From assembly GCF_012113595.1 (NCBI RefSeq), contig NZ_CP050831.1, positions 2,976,001-3,040,000 on the forward strand: 64,000 nt of DNA, given 5' to 3'. The notes below the pieces were generated by a model, which had not been told where the DNA came from, did not search any database, and worked only from the letters and a program-made list of their open reading frames with translations. Both the position numbers and the translations under genes were made by a program. Below are positions 54,135-62,285 of the stretch, one piece after another. Position 1 is the stretch's first letter. Each line of letters begins with the position of its first letter. The DNA is from Bacteroides faecium. GTDB lineage: Bacteria > Bacteroidota > Bacteroidia > Bacteroidales > Bacteroidaceae.

Positions 54135-54158
54135 CAACGTGAACAAAAAGCAGTAATT

Positions 54159-55622
54159 ATGAAATATCTTTTATCTATTGTACTAGTTGCATTGATTGGC
54201 TTTACGGCTCCGAAAAAGACAGCTCCCGCTTATGATTGGGGAAGTGTGTCCGCCAAACCGGATTTGTCGTGGGCTAATCAGGTAGGAGCGCAGACAACTC
54301 CGGGAAACACAGCATGGGATGCCGGGAAGTTCGGACTGCGGAATGACACCTCTACGTTTAGCACCCGCGCCATTCAAGCTGCCATTGACGCTTGTCACCG
54401 GCAGGGCGGGGGAACGGTGACTATTGCCCCGGGATATTATAAGATAGGCGCCCTGTTTATCAAGAGCGGAGTAAACCTGCATCTTAGCAAAGGCACAACC
54501 TTACTCGCAAGTGAGGATATAGAGGATTATCCGGAATTTCCTTCCCGTATCGCCGGTATTGAGATGACCTGGCCTTCGGCTGTTATCAATATTATGGATG
54601 CGGAAAATGCCGCCTTGACGGGCGAAGGCTTTATTGATTGCCGTGGAAAGGTGTTTTGGGACAAATACTGGGCAATGCGCGAAGAGTACGAAAAAAAGAA
54701 CTTGCGCTGGATTGTGGACTACGATTGCAAGCGGGTACGGGGAATCCTTGTTTCCAACAGCAAGCATATCACTCTGAAAGACTTTACATTGGTACGTACC
54801 GGATTTTGGGCTTGCCAGATACTCTATTCAGACCATTGTTCGGTGAGCGGACTTACCATTAATAATAATGTGGGTGGACACGGCCCGAGCACGGACGGCA
54901 TCGACATTGACTCGTCCACCAATATTCTGATAGAAAACTGTGACGTAGATTGCAACGACGACAATATCTGTATCAAGGCAGGTCGTGACGCGGACGGACT
55001 GCGTGTAAACCGTCCGACGGAGAATGTGGTAGTCCGCAACTGCATCGCCCGCAAAGGTGCAGGATTGCTGACTTGCGGAAGTGAAACTTCCGGCTCTATC
55101 CGCAACGTACTGGCATATGACCTCAAAGCCTGTGGCACGGGCACTGCCTTACGCTTGAAATCATCCATGAACCGCGGCGGAACGGTTGAGAATATTTATA
55201 TGACGCGTGTTGAGGCTGATAGCGTAACCCGTATCCTGGCTGTCGACTTGAACTGGAACCCGAAATATAGCTATTCCGCCTTACCCAAAGAGTATGAAGG
55301 AAAAGAAATCCCCGCACACTGGACTACGATGCTGACTCCTGTTGAACCGAAAGAAAAAGGCTATCCTTATTTCCGCAATGTATATTTCTCGCATGTGAAA
55401 GCGGACGGAGCGAAACGTTTCATCTCTGCATCAGGCTGGAATGAAAATCATCGTATCGAGAACTTCTATCTGTCCAACATTGACGCAGAAGTCGAATCTG
55501 TCGGAAAAATAACGTATGGAAAGAATTTCCAGTTGCAGGATATCCGGTTGACCGTGAAAGATAAGAGCAGATTGCAGCAAACGGATAATATAGACAGTAA
55601 GATTGAGATTAATTACAAGTAA
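54159..55622 (+). CDS. GH28 polygalacturonase / rhamnogalacturonan hydrolase family enzyme
   Basis: 487 residues from the ATG at 54159, which opens a hydrophobic signal (LSIVLVALIGF); an in-frame ATG at 54132 would overlap the -7 box. Right-handed beta-helix of GH28: DTSTFSTRAIQAAIDACHRQGGG in parts, GPSTDGIDIDSS and CNDDNICIKAG (the catalytic Asp pair regions), CGSETSGSIRNV in place of the usual Gly-His-Gly segment, and ALRLKSSMNRGG (the Arg-x-Lys block). GH28 inverts glycosidic bonds to galacturonic acid. The changed Gly-His-Gly segment suggests a rhamnogalacturonan-type or exo-acting member rather than a classic polygalacturonase. Fits backbone breakdown of RG-I. Confidence 0.9.
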   Translation: MKYLLSIVLVALIGFTAPKKTAPAYDWGSVSAKPDLSWANQVGAQTTPGNTAWDAGKFGLRNDTSTFSTRAIQAAIDACHRQGGGTVTIAPGYYKIGALFIKSGVNLHLSKGTTLLASEDIEDYPEFPSRIAGIEMTWPSAVINIMDAENAALTGEGFIDCRGKVFWDKYWAMREEYEKKNLRWIVDYDCKRVRGILVSNSKHITLKDFTLVRTGFWACQILYSDHCSVSGLTINNNVGGHGPSTDGIDIDSSTNILIENCDVDCNDDNICIKAGRDADGLRVNRPTENVVVRNCIARKGAGLLTCGSETSGSIRNVLAYDLKACGTGTALRLKSSMNRGGTVENIYMTRVEADSVTRILAVDLNWNPKYSYSALPKEYEGKEIPAHWTTMLTPVEPKEKGYPYFRNVYFSHVKADGAKRFISASGWNENHRIENFYLSNIDAEVESVGKITYGKNFQLQDIRLTVKDKSRLQQTDNIDSKIEINYK

Positions 55623-55644
55623 TCTTTCTTATAGGCAGGATACT

Positions 55645-55676
55645 CTTGACAAAGCCTTTTTTATTTTGTATATTTG
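55645..55676 (+). promoter_or_regulatory. Housekeeping-type promoter of the leader RNA
   Basis: -33 CTTG (55645-55648) and -7 TATATTTG (55669-55676) with 20 bases between, close to the Bacteroides consensus. There is no YGTAC operator. It points at the leader/terminator module, not directly at a protein gene. Confidence 0.65.
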
Positions 55677-55682
55677 TAGACG

Positions 55683-55839
55683 CAAATATCGATGGATAAA
55701 GAACGAACTTAAAAAGAATGAAAAAGAAAATAGTGCAATATTATAACAAAATAGCAGGACTCCCTTACAGTAGTTAAGCTGTGAGGACTACCGTATAAGC
55801 TAAAGGCTGCGAATCTTTATAGGGTTTGCAGTTTTTTTT
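55683..55839 (+). ncRNA. Candidate leader/attenuator RNA without an adjacent gene
   Basis: A short transcript is predicted from the promoter at 55645-55676 to a rho-independent terminator (stem 55807-55815 with 55823-55831, two wobbles, then eight T at 55832-55839). It contains the 19-codon ORF at 55718-55777 and alternative pairings downstream of its stop (ACAG/CTGT near 55768-55783; GTAGT/ACTAC near 55770-55795). This is the layout of a transcription attenuator, yet the next gene (56156) is over 300 bases away and has its own operator-promoter. It may therefore be a small RNA, or a leader separated from its gene by insertion. No Rfam family is recognised with confidence. Confidence 0.5.
55718..55777 (+). 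CDS. Putative 19-residue leader peptide
   Basis: ATG AAA AAG start; the peptide begins MKKKIVQYYNK and ends AGLPYSS. It lies just upstream of the possible antiterminator/terminator pairings. No run of a single amino acid is present, so classical amino-acid attenuation is not obvious; ribosome-stalling regulation remains possible. Coding status unproven. Confidence 0.35.
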   Translation: MKKKIVQYYNKIAGLPYSS

Positions 55840-55879
55840 GTTGCAAAAAATCAGTATTCTATCCTTAATCCCCGAATTT

Positions 55880-55960
55880 ATAGTTTATAATAAACTTGGA
55901 TACCGTTTATAATAAACTCTTCAATAGTTTATTAAAAACTTGAAGATTGTTTATGAAAGA
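55880..55960. repeat. AT-rich repeated GTTTATAATAAACT-like units
   Basis: In the otherwise empty stretch 55840-56067 three related units occur: AGTTTATAATAAACTT (about 55882), CGTTTATAATAAACTC (about 55904) and AGTTTATTAAAAACTT (about 55926), each close to a palindrome, with a fourth partial copy near 55949. They lie at the left edge of the AT-rich operon and could mark an old insertion boundary. Confidence 0.55.
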
Positions 55961-56067
55961 AGAGTCTGCTTTTTTCTTCCTTGTTATTGGATGAAATGCC
56001 CTTTATGGGAGATTCTTGATGAAAAGTAAATGATATATACGTGAATGTAACAAATTTCTATCTTTTA

Positions 56068-56112
56068 CGTACAATCGTACAGGGACTGTACATCTAAAAT
56101 AGCCTAATTTTG
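56068..56112 (+). promoter_or_regulatory. Promoter and HTCS operator of the AT-rich operon
   Basis: CGTACAATCGTACAGGGACT starts at 56068 (two CGTAC units 8 bases apart and a later TGTAC), preceded by ATCTTTTA as at the GH28 site. The -7 box TAATTTTG lies at 56105-56112, 37 bases from the first CGTAC. So this operon appears to belong to the same regulon as the pectin enzymes. Confidence 0.75.
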
Positions 56113-56155
56113 CTTCGGAATTCATAGAATGGTAATTTAATAAATCATATACTAT

Positions 56156-58330
56156 ATGAGAATACTCTTATTTTTAGGTTTTATGTGTCTATTTATGTCT
56201 TGTCATAAGTATCCTGATGCTGTTGAACAAGCATTAGAACAGGCTGGTGATAATCGTAAGGAATTGGAAAAAGTGTTGGAACATTTTAGAAAACAAGGAA
56301 AAATACCTTATCAGTCAGCTTGTTTTTTAATAGAGAATATGCCATATCATCAGTCTAAAGAGACGATTTTGCTTGATTCTGCATACAATTCCTATTTTGA
56401 GAAGGTTGATTCTATCTATTCTCAATTGTTCTCCAATATGACTATTGAAGAAATCCGTCCATATAAAAAGAAAAAGCATGATTCACTATGCATATCATTA
56501 GCTGAAAATTTTAATAGTTTCGTTGCTCCTAAAATCTTAAATGTTGATAAGACTGATATTCAAATCATAAAATCTGATTTCTTAGTTGATAATATAGAAT
56601 CAGCATTGAGAATCTGGAATGAAAAAGGTTATAAAACAGATGAAGACTTTGACTTTTTCAAAGAGTTTATTTTACCATATCGGACTACCAATGAATATCC
56701 TTTAATGAAACGTAGTCAAATCCGGAAAATGTATGAAAAGATATTATTGGACTCTTTATTGGGTACTATACACGAATCTGTGGAATGGTATAAGATATAT
56801 GTTGATAAATGTAGGTGGCTGAATAAATATGTAAAGCCTAAAGAACACATGGGGATTTATGATTTGTTTGTTCCTAGATTTAAAATGGATTGCCATAATA
56901 TGACGAACTGGAGTTGTAATGTCTTACGGGCATGTGGTATCCCTGCTGTTTATGAATTTACTCCAAAATGGTTGGATAGGGATAGCAAACATTATTGGTG
57001 TAATTCTCCTGATTCGACGGGAATAATTCAGCCTTATACAGCACCAGGTAATAACTTGCGTGAAGATTGGGATAGTAATATTAAATATTGTGGGAAGGTA
57101 TATAGAAAAACTTTTGGAGTACAATATAATACTCCTTATTTTATGGCAGCAGAAGATGAATTTGTTCCTGAACACTTTAGTACTCCTTTGTTAAGTGATC
57201 AGACTTTCCGTTATCATCAAACCATAACTTTACGGTTACCATTACTGGATAATATTGATAATAATATTGCTTATATCTGCATGTTCACTACTAAAGGGCT
57301 TACGCCTGTAGGCTGGGGCAAAATCGATCATCGAAAAAGTGAAATCATTTTTGAACAGATACCTTTAAATACTTTGTTCTTTCCCGTTATTTTTGATGGA
57401 GAAACAATGCTTGAAATCAATGAGCCGTTTATGATATTATCTTCACGACTTAGGAAAGATATACCAGAACCTCTTACGGTTAATGAGCAGCAAAAAAAGA
57501 AGCTCGATATATCTTTGGTAAACGGAAAGTTGTTTGTTACAGGCGAAAATAAACAGTCTTCGGGTATGAAATATGTCACTTTGAAATGTGATACAACTAA
57601 AAAAGAAACGTTACATCTTTTACGTAAATATCCGGAAAAGCAAAGGCTGAAAGCATTGCAGGAAAGGATTAAGGGTTCTTATATCTTGGGAAGTAATAAA
57701 GAAAAACGGAATTTTGACACACTTTATATCTTAGATTATGTCCCATGTCCATATTTCCAAGAAGTCGAATTTAAAAATGACAAGAAGTACCGATATTATC
57801 GCTTTCGAAATCCCGATAAAAAAGGTGTTAATATTGCTCATATGGAGTTTTTGGGGAGATATTCACGAAATCATAAATGCTCTTCTCCAACACCTCTACC
57901 TGTCTTTTCTAAGGAACAACCGGAAGATAAGAATCAATTCTTATATCGGATTAATGGAATTCCTCTTAATACCGGACATAATGCTGCGGATGCTTTTGAC
58001 GGAAACTATGATACCTATGTGACAACTTCTTCGGTAGGTATGGATTTTGGAACTCCTGTACAAATCAATCGTATTCGGTTTGTTCCACGAACAGCGAATA
58101 ATGGGATTGTTCCGGGGGATAGTTATGCTCTTTTTTATTATGCCAATGGTTGGAAGGAGTTTAAAATACTTTATGCAGAAAATAGTTATTTGGATTTTAA
58201 AGATGTACCGTATGCTACGCTTTATTGGTTACGGAATCTAACAACAGGAAAAGAAGAACTTCCATTCTTCTATTCTAATGGTAAACAATACTTCCTTCAC
58301 ACAGACACAATAAACGAATCCATATATTAA
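56156..58330 (+). CDS. Transglutaminase-like lipoprotein with C-terminal discoidin-like region
   Basis: 724 residues; lipoprotein Cys16 (MCLFMSC). An alpha-helical N-terminal region (about 20-200) leads to a transglutaminase/papain-like core: Cys246 in FKMDCHNMTNWSCNVLRACGIP (shown here within 20: MDCHNMTNWSCNVLR), a His in SKHYWC and the GIPAVYEFTPKW strand, which fit the Cys-His pair of the fold. The C-terminal part (about 600-700, NAADAFDGNYDTYVTT, INRIRFVPRTANNG) resembles a discoidin (F5/8) carbohydrate-binding domain. Proteins of this type may be proteases or peptide cross-linkers; the substrate is unknown. First gene of an AT-rich four-gene unit; the next gene starts 15 bases downstream. 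Confidence 0.7.
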   Translation: MRILLFLGFMCLFMSCHKYPDAVEQALEQAGDNRKELEKVLEHFRKQGKIPYQSACFLIENMPYHQSKETILLDSAYNSYFEKVDSIYSQLFSNMTIEEIRPYKKKKHDSLCISLAENFNSFVAPKILNVDKTDIQIIKSDFLVDNIESALRIWNEKGYKTDEDFDFFKEFILPYRTTNEYPLMKRSQIRKMYEKILLDSLLGTIHESVEWYKIYVDKCRWLNKYVKPKEHMGIYDLFVPRFKMDCHNMTNWSCNVLRACGIPAVYEFTPKWLDRDSKHYWCNSPDSTGIIQPYTAPGNNLREDWDSNIKYCGKVYRKTFGVQYNTPYFMAAEDEFVPEHFSTPLLSDQTFRYHQTITLRLPLLDNIDNNIAYICMFTTKGLTPVGWGKIDHRKSEIIFEQIPLNTLFFPVIFDGETMLEINEPFMILSSRLRKDIPEPLTVNEQQKKKLDISLVNGKLFVTGENKQSSGMKYVTLKCDTTKKETLHLLRKYPEKQRLKALQERIKGSYILGSNKEKRNFDTLYILDYVPCPYFQEVEFKNDKKYRYYRFRNPDKKGVNIAHMEFLGRYSRNHKCSSPTPLPVFSKEQPEDKNQFLYRINGIPLNTGHNAADAFDGNYDTYVTTSSVGMDFGTPVQINRIRFVPRTANNGIVPGDSYALFYYANGWKEFKILYAENSYLDFKDVPYATLYWLRNLTTGKEELPFFYSNGKQYFLHTDTINESIY

Positions 58331-58345
58331 AAATATTCTTTTTCT

Positions 58346-60145
58346 ATGTTTAATTTAGACAGGAATACGGTATTTTCATCTTTGATGGGAATATTAATAA
58401 TTTCTTTAGTTATTAATTGTTTTACAGAAATTTACAATGCATCTGTTGTTTTTCCTGTTTTGGGTACATTAGTGGTTGGCGGTATTTTGGTCTTTTCTGC
58501 TCTATTCACCCGTATAGCGTCTTTTTTGCAACTCCATTGGATTGATTTAATGGTAGGAGCGGGAATAACTTGTATGATAGTAGATTATTTGTTGGGGAAT
58601 AGTGACTTGTGGCAACTTGGTTGTTTATGTGTACTCATTCTCTATTGTATTTTACGATTGATTAGAAAAATAAATTATGTTGTGATTTATATAGGAGTAA
58701 TGCTGGCAGCCTTTTTGCTTGCTACTATAGGCTATTTGCAACTCTTCAAGATTTTGCCGTCTGGTAATTCTCATTTCTCTATCACTGGTTATTATCATAA
58801 TCCGGCTGTTTATGCAGGTGTTATGTCTTTACTTCTTTGTGTGATAGTAGGATTTATTATCTATACTTTTAGATATTCGTTTTATAGGAAAATACGAAAT
58901 ATATCATATTGCCTTTGTGTTTTTTGTTTTCCGGTTTTTATTTGTGCTGATTCAAGGGCGGCATGGGTAGCTTTAATTGTAAGTGTATGTTGGGGCATAT
59001 TGAGAATATATAGACTTCAGATAAGGATGTTGTATAAATCTTATGTTCCAGTGATGCTTGTTCTTCTTTTTGCATTGAGTTTGTTGGCTTCTTATGGTCT
59101 TTATAAATATAGACCTGATTCAGTAGATGGGCGAATACTAATAGGAAAAGTGGGTCTTGAAATGATAAAAAATAAACCTCTAACAGGATTTGGTGCAGGA
59201 GGATTTGCTGCAAATTATATGTATTATCAAGCCCGTTATTTGAAAGAAAAAGGAACAGAACATGAAAAATATTTGGCAGGAAGCACTCATTTAGCTTTTA
59301 ATGAACCATTGAGATTACTGGTTGAATATGGCATTGCAGGGCTGTTGATTTATGTCATTTTGATATATTATATTTTGCAATCAAGGAGGAATCATTTGAT
59401 TATTAGGTTATCACAGATGTTGTTGATGGCTATTCTTATTTGGGGACTTTTCGCTTATCCTAATCGTGTATTTCCTATTATTCTGTTTACGGTGTTGGCT
59501 TTGGCATTGTTGGTCAGGTTGGATAAAGTAAAGCGGAAAAAAGTACTTTTAACTTCTCGTTGCTTTGTAGTTATCAAAGTTACCTTTTTATTTTTAGTAT
59601 TGCTATTGGGTGATGGTATTTCAAATATGTTGCCGGATTATCATCAACTGTATCTTTTAGCTCATTCTTCTCCGAATATGATGTCTGAAAAAGTACTTGG
59701 TGAATACAATAAATTGGAACATCGGATGACAGACGAAATAGGTTTTTACTATCACTATTGTTTGACTTTAAATAGATATAGAAAGGATGAACTTCTAAAA
59801 GAAAAATTGTCTTTTCTGACATCCCGTTTTCCTTCACCGACAGTATTTGTGTTGAAAGGAGATGTACACAAACGATTAAAGGAATTTATCGAAGCAGAAG
59901 AATCATATAAAATGGCTCATTGGATGATGCCTACACTTCAAACTCCCAGAGGAAAGCTTGCTTTTTTATATCAAGAAACAGGAAGAAAGCAAGAGGCACT
60001 TTTATTAGCAAATGAATTATTAACAGAAAAGGTTAAAGTCTATGGTTTTGCAACACATGATTTGCACCTTAAACTGAAAGAAGTATTTAGTGAACAGTTA
60101 ACTAAAAGTTTAATTAAAAAAAGTAAAGCTTATGAGAAAAATTAA
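58346..60145 (+). CDS. O-antigen ligase/Wzy-like membrane protein with C-terminal TPR-like region
   Basis: 599 residues. About ten or more hydrophobic segments cover residues 1-420 (VINCFTEIYNASVVFPVLGTL, VVIYIGVMLAAFLLATIGYL, YVPVMLVLLFALSLLASYGLY in pieces). The Wzy_C-type signature region is present: ADSRAAWVALIVS with the conserved Arg, then a periplasmic loop ending LAFNEPLRLLVEYGIAGLL. The last 150 residues are soluble and helical (LKGDVHKRLKEFIEAEESYKMAHW in parts), TPR-like. Family members polymerise or transfer glycans, but in Bacteroides such proteins also occur away from O-antigen clusters. Its end overlaps the next gene by 14 bases, so the two are translationally coupled. Confidence 0.75.
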   Translation: MFNLDRNTVFSSLMGILIISLVINCFTEIYNASVVFPVLGTLVVGGILVFSALFTRIASFLQLHWIDLMVGAGITCMIVDYLLGNSDLWQLGCLCVLILYCILRLIRKINYVVIYIGVMLAAFLLATIGYLQLFKILPSGNSHFSITGYYHNPAVYAGVMSLLLCVIVGFIIYTFRYSFYRKIRNISYCLCVFCFPVFICADSRAAWVALIVSVCWGILRIYRLQIRMLYKSYVPVMLVLLFALSLLASYGLYKYRPDSVDGRILIGKVGLEMIKNKPLTGFGAGGFAANYMYYQARYLKEKGTEHEKYLAGSTHLAFNEPLRLLVEYGIAGLLIYVILIYYILQSRRNHLIIRLSQMLLMAILIWGLFAYPNRVFPIILFTVLALALLVRLDKVKRKKVLLTSRCFVVIKVTFLFLVLLLGDGISNMLPDYHQLYLLAHSSPNMMSEKVLGEYNKLEHRMTDEIGFYYHYCLTLNRYRKDELLKEKLSFLTSRFPSPTVFVLKGDVHKRLKEFIEAEESYKMAHWMMPTLQTPRGKLAFLYQETGRKQEALLLANELLTEKVKVYGFATHDLHLKLKEVFSEQLTKSLIKKSKAYEKN

Positions 60146-61514
60146 AGGAAACCGTCTCATGTTTATTATCTTAGCGGTGTTGTGCTTATGCATTTACGCC
60201 TGCTATGATGGTGTGGATTTCCCAAGTGGTAAATCAAGTCGTTCGGGTAAATCAAAAAAGAAAAACAAGGAGTTGACTACAGTGATAGCTCGTCAATGGT
60301 TTGAGGCTAACATGACTCCGGTTGTTACTATGCGTTCATCTGAAGCTAAAGATGTACAAGCTGCTATGGTGAAACCTAAATGGGAAGATGCTTATGAGGC
60401 TAATCGTGGAAAGTATGAAGTTGTTCAGACCCCTATTCTAACACGTGGCAGGAGAATGTTTGTTGATGCGGAGACTCAAAGTGAGTTTGAAAAAATACGC
60501 GGACAGAAATATCTTCGTAACGCTGCTCGAATGGTAATTCGGAAAGACCTGAAGACTGGAGAGATTAGAAGTTTTATTACTGTTTTTGTCGGTTCTTTGG
60601 AGTATATGAAGAAGAGTAAGAAGATGGGACGTAACTCATATTTATATAGAGAGCCAGATTTTGACGGTAAGGTATTGTTCTTTGAACCTAATGGTGGATT
60701 AATTAATGGTTGGAAATATCGTAATGGTAAAATTGTTGCTAAAATAATGCCATTAAGTGAAGATGCTAAATTTCTTATTACTCGTGGTTGGGTCACAGAA
60801 TGTTATACAGAGACTGTTCTTGAATATTCTCAGGAATGTTATGAGGAAGGTTTTGGATATGAGGACGAGGAATGGGGTGTAGGTGGTGGTGTCGATTATA
60901 TCTGTAATGATGTATGGACACCCGTTGAATATCAAGTCTGTGAAGAAGAGTGGGAGGAAGATGAAGATAGTGGTGATAGTGGTATAGGTGATGGTGATGA
61001 TATTGGTGGTGATGTTGATCCTAGTATAGTTCCTCAAATAGATTTACCACCGTTTAGTACGGTTGATATTAAGTTTGGTGTAGTGGCAAAAATGGAAGCT
61101 CCAAAAGTATATGAACTAATAGGAGGTAAAGTTTACCAAAATTATTTAAGTAATCCTGCATATGTGAATGCATGTACGCTGAGGCTTAGTTATGCTTTGA
61201 ATATGTGTGGGGGAAGTCATCGAATACCGTATTCAAGTGGAAAAACAGGCTCTGGTGATGCTGATCGTGATGGCTCTAGAGAGTGGTATTATTATAAAGT
61301 TGTTGATATGATAGATTATCTTGATCAAAAATATGGTATCCATGAAGTTGTAACAGTTGATGAGATTCAAGATAAAAAAGGAATTGTTGGACAGGTAGAT
61401 TGTGAAGGCTGGGGTGGTGGAGGACATGTTGATATTTGGGATGATGCAAATACAGTATCAGCAGATCGTCTTTATCCAGAATGTGAAACTTTATATTTTT
61501 GGGAATTTAAATGA
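60132..61514 (+). CDS. Lipoprotein with C-terminal Tae4-like peptidoglycan amidase domain
   Basis: 460 residues; lipoprotein signal (LCLCIYAC). The N-terminal region (about 30-260) is unfamiliar (VKPKWEDAYEANRGKYEVV, GKVLFFEPNGGLINGWKYRN), followed by a Cys/Gly/acid-rich linker (about 250-300, EEWEEDEDSGDSG). From about 310 the sequence matches the Tae4 amidase family in order: GGKVYQNYLSN, NACTLRLSYALN with catalytic Cys348, KTGSGDAD, YYYKVVDMIDYLDQKYG, KKGIVGQV, and GGGGHVDIWDD with His432. Tae4 enzymes cut the D-Glu-mDAP bond of peptidoglycan and are known as type VI effectors. No type VI genes are in the window. The layout (signal, conserved head, flexible linker, toxin tip, small gene behind) is that of a polymorphic toxin. 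Self wall remodelling is the alternative. Confidence 0.75.
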   Translation: MRKIKGNRLMFIILAVLCLCIYACYDGVDFPSGKSSRSGKSKKKNKELTTVIARQWFEANMTPVVTMRSSEAKDVQAAMVKPKWEDAYEANRGKYEVVQTPILTRGRRMFVDAETQSEFEKIRGQKYLRNAARMVIRKDLKTGEIRSFITVFVGSLEYMKKSKKMGRNSYLYREPDFDGKVLFFEPNGGLINGWKYRNGKIVAKIMPLSEDAKFLITRGWVTECYTETVLEYSQECYEEGFGYEDEEWGVGGGVDYICNDVWTPVEYQVCEEEWEEDEDSGDSGIGDGDDIGGDVDPSIVPQIDLPPFSTVDIKFGVVAKMEAPKVYELIGGKVYQNYLSNPAYVNACTLRLSYALNMCGGSHRIPYSSGKTGSGDADRDGSREWYYYKVVDMIDYLDQKYGIHEVVTVDEIQDKKGIVGQVDCEGWGGGGHVDIWDDANTVSADRLYPECETLYFWEFK

Positions 61515-61521
61515 TTAAAAT

Positions 61522-62130
61522 ATGAAAACGAAAACTGTTTTAATAGTATTATTATGTCTTTCAGCATGTGTATATGCTCAAGATTCTAAGTTGTATAAGT
61601 ATTATCCTGACTTCATAAAGGATGAATCATTATCGGGTTTTATGGATGTGAATGGAAAAATAATAATACCTGCGGGGAAATATGCTGATATCTTTACTGA
61701 TGAATTTGATAAAATAGCATTTGTGTCTATTAGAGGTAGGCAAGGAATATATGCAATAGATAGAAATGAGCAGATTTTATTTCAGGTTTATAATTATGAG
61801 GTATTTCCGGATAAAATAACTAATGGATTATTTCGAATTATAGAAAATGATAAAATGGGGTTTGCTAATATGGATGGACAGATTGTGATTAAACCTCAAT
61901 ATAAATTTGTATACCCGTTTCAGAAAAATGGATATGCGATATTTTGTGAGAATGGAATCTGGACTAAATTGGATAATGAACATCTCGTGTTAAAAGGGAA
62001 ATGGGGAGCTATTGATAGAAAAGGAACAGTTATTATTTCTCCTGTTTATGACGGTGGTTCGGAAAATTATCTTAAGAAAGATGGTAAACGGTATAGATTA
62101 AATAGTGCAGGTGAATTAATTTTGAAGTAA
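61522..62130 (+). CDS. WG-repeat secreted protein, candidate immunity protein for the Tae4-like amidase
   Basis: 202 residues with a signal peptide (LCLSACVYAQ; LSAC could also be a lipobox), so exported to the periplasm. It is built of WG/KWG-type beta repeats: GFMDVNGKIIIPAGKYADI, GIYAIDRNEQILF, GFANMDGQIVIKPQYKFVYPF in parts, and WGAIDRKGTVIISPVYD. Seven bases separate it from the amidase gene. Immunity proteins to periplasmic amidases must themselves be periplasmic, and WG-repeat proteins are found next to toxin genes, so immunity is a reasonable inference. It is not the classical Tai4 fold by eye. Last gene before the terminator. Confidence 0.65.
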   Translation: MKTKTVLIVLLCLSACVYAQDSKLYKYYPDFIKDESLSGFMDVNGKIIIPAGKYADIFTDEFDKIAFVSIRGRQGIYAIDRNEQILFQVYNYEVFPDKITNGLFRIIENDKMGFANMDGQIVIKPQYKFVYPFQKNGYAIFCENGIWTKLDNEHLVLKGKWGAIDRKGTVIISPVYDGGSENYLKKDGKRYRLNSAGELILK

Positions 62131-62147
62131 TTATGCAATAGTGAGAT

Positions 62148-62184
62148 ACCTAGAGTGTGCTTGAATGTACACTCTAGGTTTTTT
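62148..62184 (+). terminator. Rho-independent terminator of the AT-rich operon
   Basis: A perfect 11-bp stem (62148-62158 with 62169-62179, ACCTAGAGTGT) with a 10-nt loop and T run 62179-62184, 17 bases after the stop at 62130. Confidence 0.85.
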
Positions 62185-62217
62185 AGTATGTTGTTAGAGA
62201 CAATTTTCTATTCTTTG

Positions 62218-62261
62218 CGTACGATATTACAGTTCTTATGGTATAAAAAACAGTAGCTTTG
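62218..62261 (+). promoter_or_regulatory. Promoter and HTCS operator of PL9
   Basis: CGTACGATATTACAG starts at 62218; -7 box TAGCTTTG at 62254-62261, 36 bases later. Gene start at 62286. Confidence 0.7.
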
Positions 62262-62285
62262 CCGCTACACAATACTTAATATACC

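Noticed and set aside
55623..56067. tRNA gene in the gap between GH28 and the AT-rich operon
   Set aside because: No cloverleaf or T-loop sequence could be found; the structured part fits a leader peptide and terminator instead.
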